Below the pieces are notes generated by a model. That model was not told the origin of the DNA, searched no databases, and saw only the letters and a list, made by a program, of their open reading frames with translations. DNA of 64,000 nt from Trematomus loennbergii (taxonomy: Eukaryota > Chordata > Actinopteri > Perciformes > Nototheniidae), in NCBI GenBank assembly GCA_012861695.1, contig JAAOOA010000033.1, forward strand, positions 15,150,434 through 15,214,433, written 5' to 3'. A program made the translations under genes and the position numbers. This document shows, piece by piece, positions 55,953-64,000 of this stretch (position 1 is its first letter; every line of letters begins with the position of its first letter).

Positions 55953-57631
55953 CATGACTAATTTTAGTTCTTCTTTTTCAGGATTCACATGGCACATTTC
56001 TTTTATTGTGGTCAGCTCTTGTACAGGACCCTGTTTCCCATCCGAAGGCTACAATTATCATTAAATACGTCTTATGACTCAAATAATCTCAACCAAGATT
56101 ATTTATGATCAGGCCCAGAAAAATTGAGAGAGAAGAACATCTTTATTTGAGTTAAAATCCAGAATGTAACCAAACCCATATTAGCCAAACCTTCTACCAA
56201 GAATATATATTTGTTCAAGTCATTATTGCCACCCGTCATGTTTTATCATCTTCTGTATTTCTAGAATTGCAGTCATAACAAAATAGCTTTAGGTCTACTA
56301 CGGTCCTTTTACCCCCTCTGCTGGGAAGCAGCCAATCAGGATTCACTTCCACACACGATCACAGACAGAAAGGGAAACATGTCACTGTGCACATGGTCAT
56401 ATTTGGCTGTGCTTGACTAAAAATAGAAATATTTTCTGAAAATAACACAGTGCTTATTAAATACTTAAAGTATTAATTCCACACTGTACAAATAATACAT
56501 TTCAGTTTTTGCATTGAAATATTGCATAGATAAAAGTATAATCAGTCAAAAAAGTAAATGTACTCAATACAGATAAACTGGCCCTCTGACTGCACTGAAA
56601 AAGTGTCAACAATTTCACATAACTGTATTAGGTTAGTTAAAGAAATAATATTAAGTTTAAATAAAAGATATTAAGTTCAACTTAATATATAACTAAACTA
56701 CACACCTAATGGGACATTTGTTGGCATAATGTATTTAATTCAGGTTAACGTTTCAGTTTTTTCAATGTGATGTAGTTATATTTAATATACTATATGTATA
56801 CTGTATATTATATGCTATATAATTAGAGTATTATTAATGTAGATAATTATTGGTTGAGCTCTATTTTTTTTACAATTTTGTACCGGACTGCAACAAATGA
56901 TAACATTTCCTGTGATTGAATATAGGCCTACTGATTATTTTCTGTGCTAATTGATTGATTGGTTTGTAAAAAATGTAGGCCCAAGTAACACTTTCCAAAT
57001 ATGTGCCATCGCCATCCAAACCACAAATAATTATACCACACTCACTATAGGCTACAGTTAATTTGACTCTTACTATACTGACAAAGAGCCAGTAAAGTAA
57101 TCAAAGCAGAGAGGATAAGAGCTTAACATGTTAACAGGAAGGTGGAAGAAAAATGTCAACATATATTTCGCTTGCAGCTCCTTGTTTTCCCCGTGCTGTG
57201 GACTCTCCTCTGGGACCGTCTCTGACAGCTGCTGCCTGCTCAGTAACAGCCTCCCTAATTGTAACATGGCACTGTTTTCAACAGGAGACCAGAGTTCATT
57301 TATGTTTCAATGCAGAAACAGTTTGGTTTGGGCCCAGCCAAGCATGATACACTTTAAACAGACTGTGCTTTTAATTGGCCTCGCCCCATGGGGGGTGAAA
57401 GTGTGTTATTGAGGTTGTTGGTGCTGTTTTCATGTAGTCAGCCGGTGGCACATGATCGCAGGACACCCAAGTGCTCAGTTCTCCTCTTTCTGCAAACTAC
57501 TCATATTTTTCTACTTCATTTGTGAAGCCTACAGTTGCTGGGATAAGAAATATAATTGATGTATCCAGAGAATGTGATACTGTCCCCAGTTAAGGATCTA
57601 CTGCTCAAAATTGTCCTCTTTTTCATCAGCG
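55953..57631. other. Spacer between rb1 and trpc2
   Basis: AT-rich; no gene, RNA gene or clear repeat is supported. The trpc2 promoter and 5'UTR should lie in its right part. Confidence 0.5.
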
Positions 57632-63751
<6,120 letters not shown>

Positions 63752-64000
63752 ACATTTATAATTATTTAAAAGTGACAAGTTACACATATTGGGAAATATA
63801 TCCTTGCCTATTGTAATTTGATTTCTCTGTTTTTGTACCTAAAACTAAATATAATGTGCTAATGAATGAACTCCAGAGCAGATGTCCCATGTTGTGAAAA
63901 GGTAATCTAATGCTCTAATGCTGCTAGCTTCATATTTACTGCAGACTGGAAAGTGCTATCTGACTTTTCATCTAGCGTAACGCAAAACACAATTCATTTA

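Overview
The window is vertebrate nuclear DNA, almost certainly from a teleost fish. The genes are split into many short exons with GT-AG introns, the proteins belong to vertebrate families, and the spaces between are filled with short terminal-inverted-repeat elements of types common in teleosts. It holds seven genes: four large spliced genes on the plus strand, one small spliced gene on the minus strand, and two single-exon receptor genes on the minus strand inside an intron.

Layout. 1-14125 (+): the 3' two thirds of taf1, the largest TFIID subunit, starting inside the acetyltransferase-type core and running through the zinc knuckle, two bromodomains and acidic tail; its 5' end lies outside. 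15992-18344 (-): a SLAIN-motif, microtubule-plus-end-type gene, convergent with taf1. 18400-21600: intergenic, with a CA microsatellite and two inverted-repeat elements. 21599-33342 (+): a complete 14-exon SLC6 Na+/Cl- coupled amino-acid transporter nearest the proline/glycine transporters; its introns carry a 2.0 kb hAT-type element with an 8-bp target duplication and a 1.3 kb foldback element. 33343-37813: its 3'UTR and a repeat-rich spacer. 37814-54759 (+): rb1, whose 27 exons are mostly the same sizes as in human RB1. Intron 17 contains lpar6 (49797-50891, -), as in mammals, and also a second receptor gene of P2Y10/GPR174 type (45321-46301, -). 57632-63751 (+): trpc2.

How the genes relate. 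There is no operon logic. TAF1 (basal transcription) and RB1 (cell-cycle transcription control) are independent housekeeping or regulatory genes. The two receptors are nested antisense in rb1 and probably have their own promoters. SLC6 and TRPC2 are membrane transport and sensory genes. No toxin, virus or CRISPR-like system was seen.

The most striking pattern is that otherwise well conserved exons of taf1, rb1 and trpc2 contain single-base frame breaks, nearly all in short homopolymer runs. Because rb1 and taf1 are essential and the protein resumes in the next frame at once, residual assembly indels explain this better than gene death. A 21-base C run also hides the splice donor of rb1 exon 22. 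I found no convincing undescribed system; the best biological leads are the paired receptors in rb1 intron 17, the SLC6 paralogue of uncertain subgroup, and the long foldback element in its intron.
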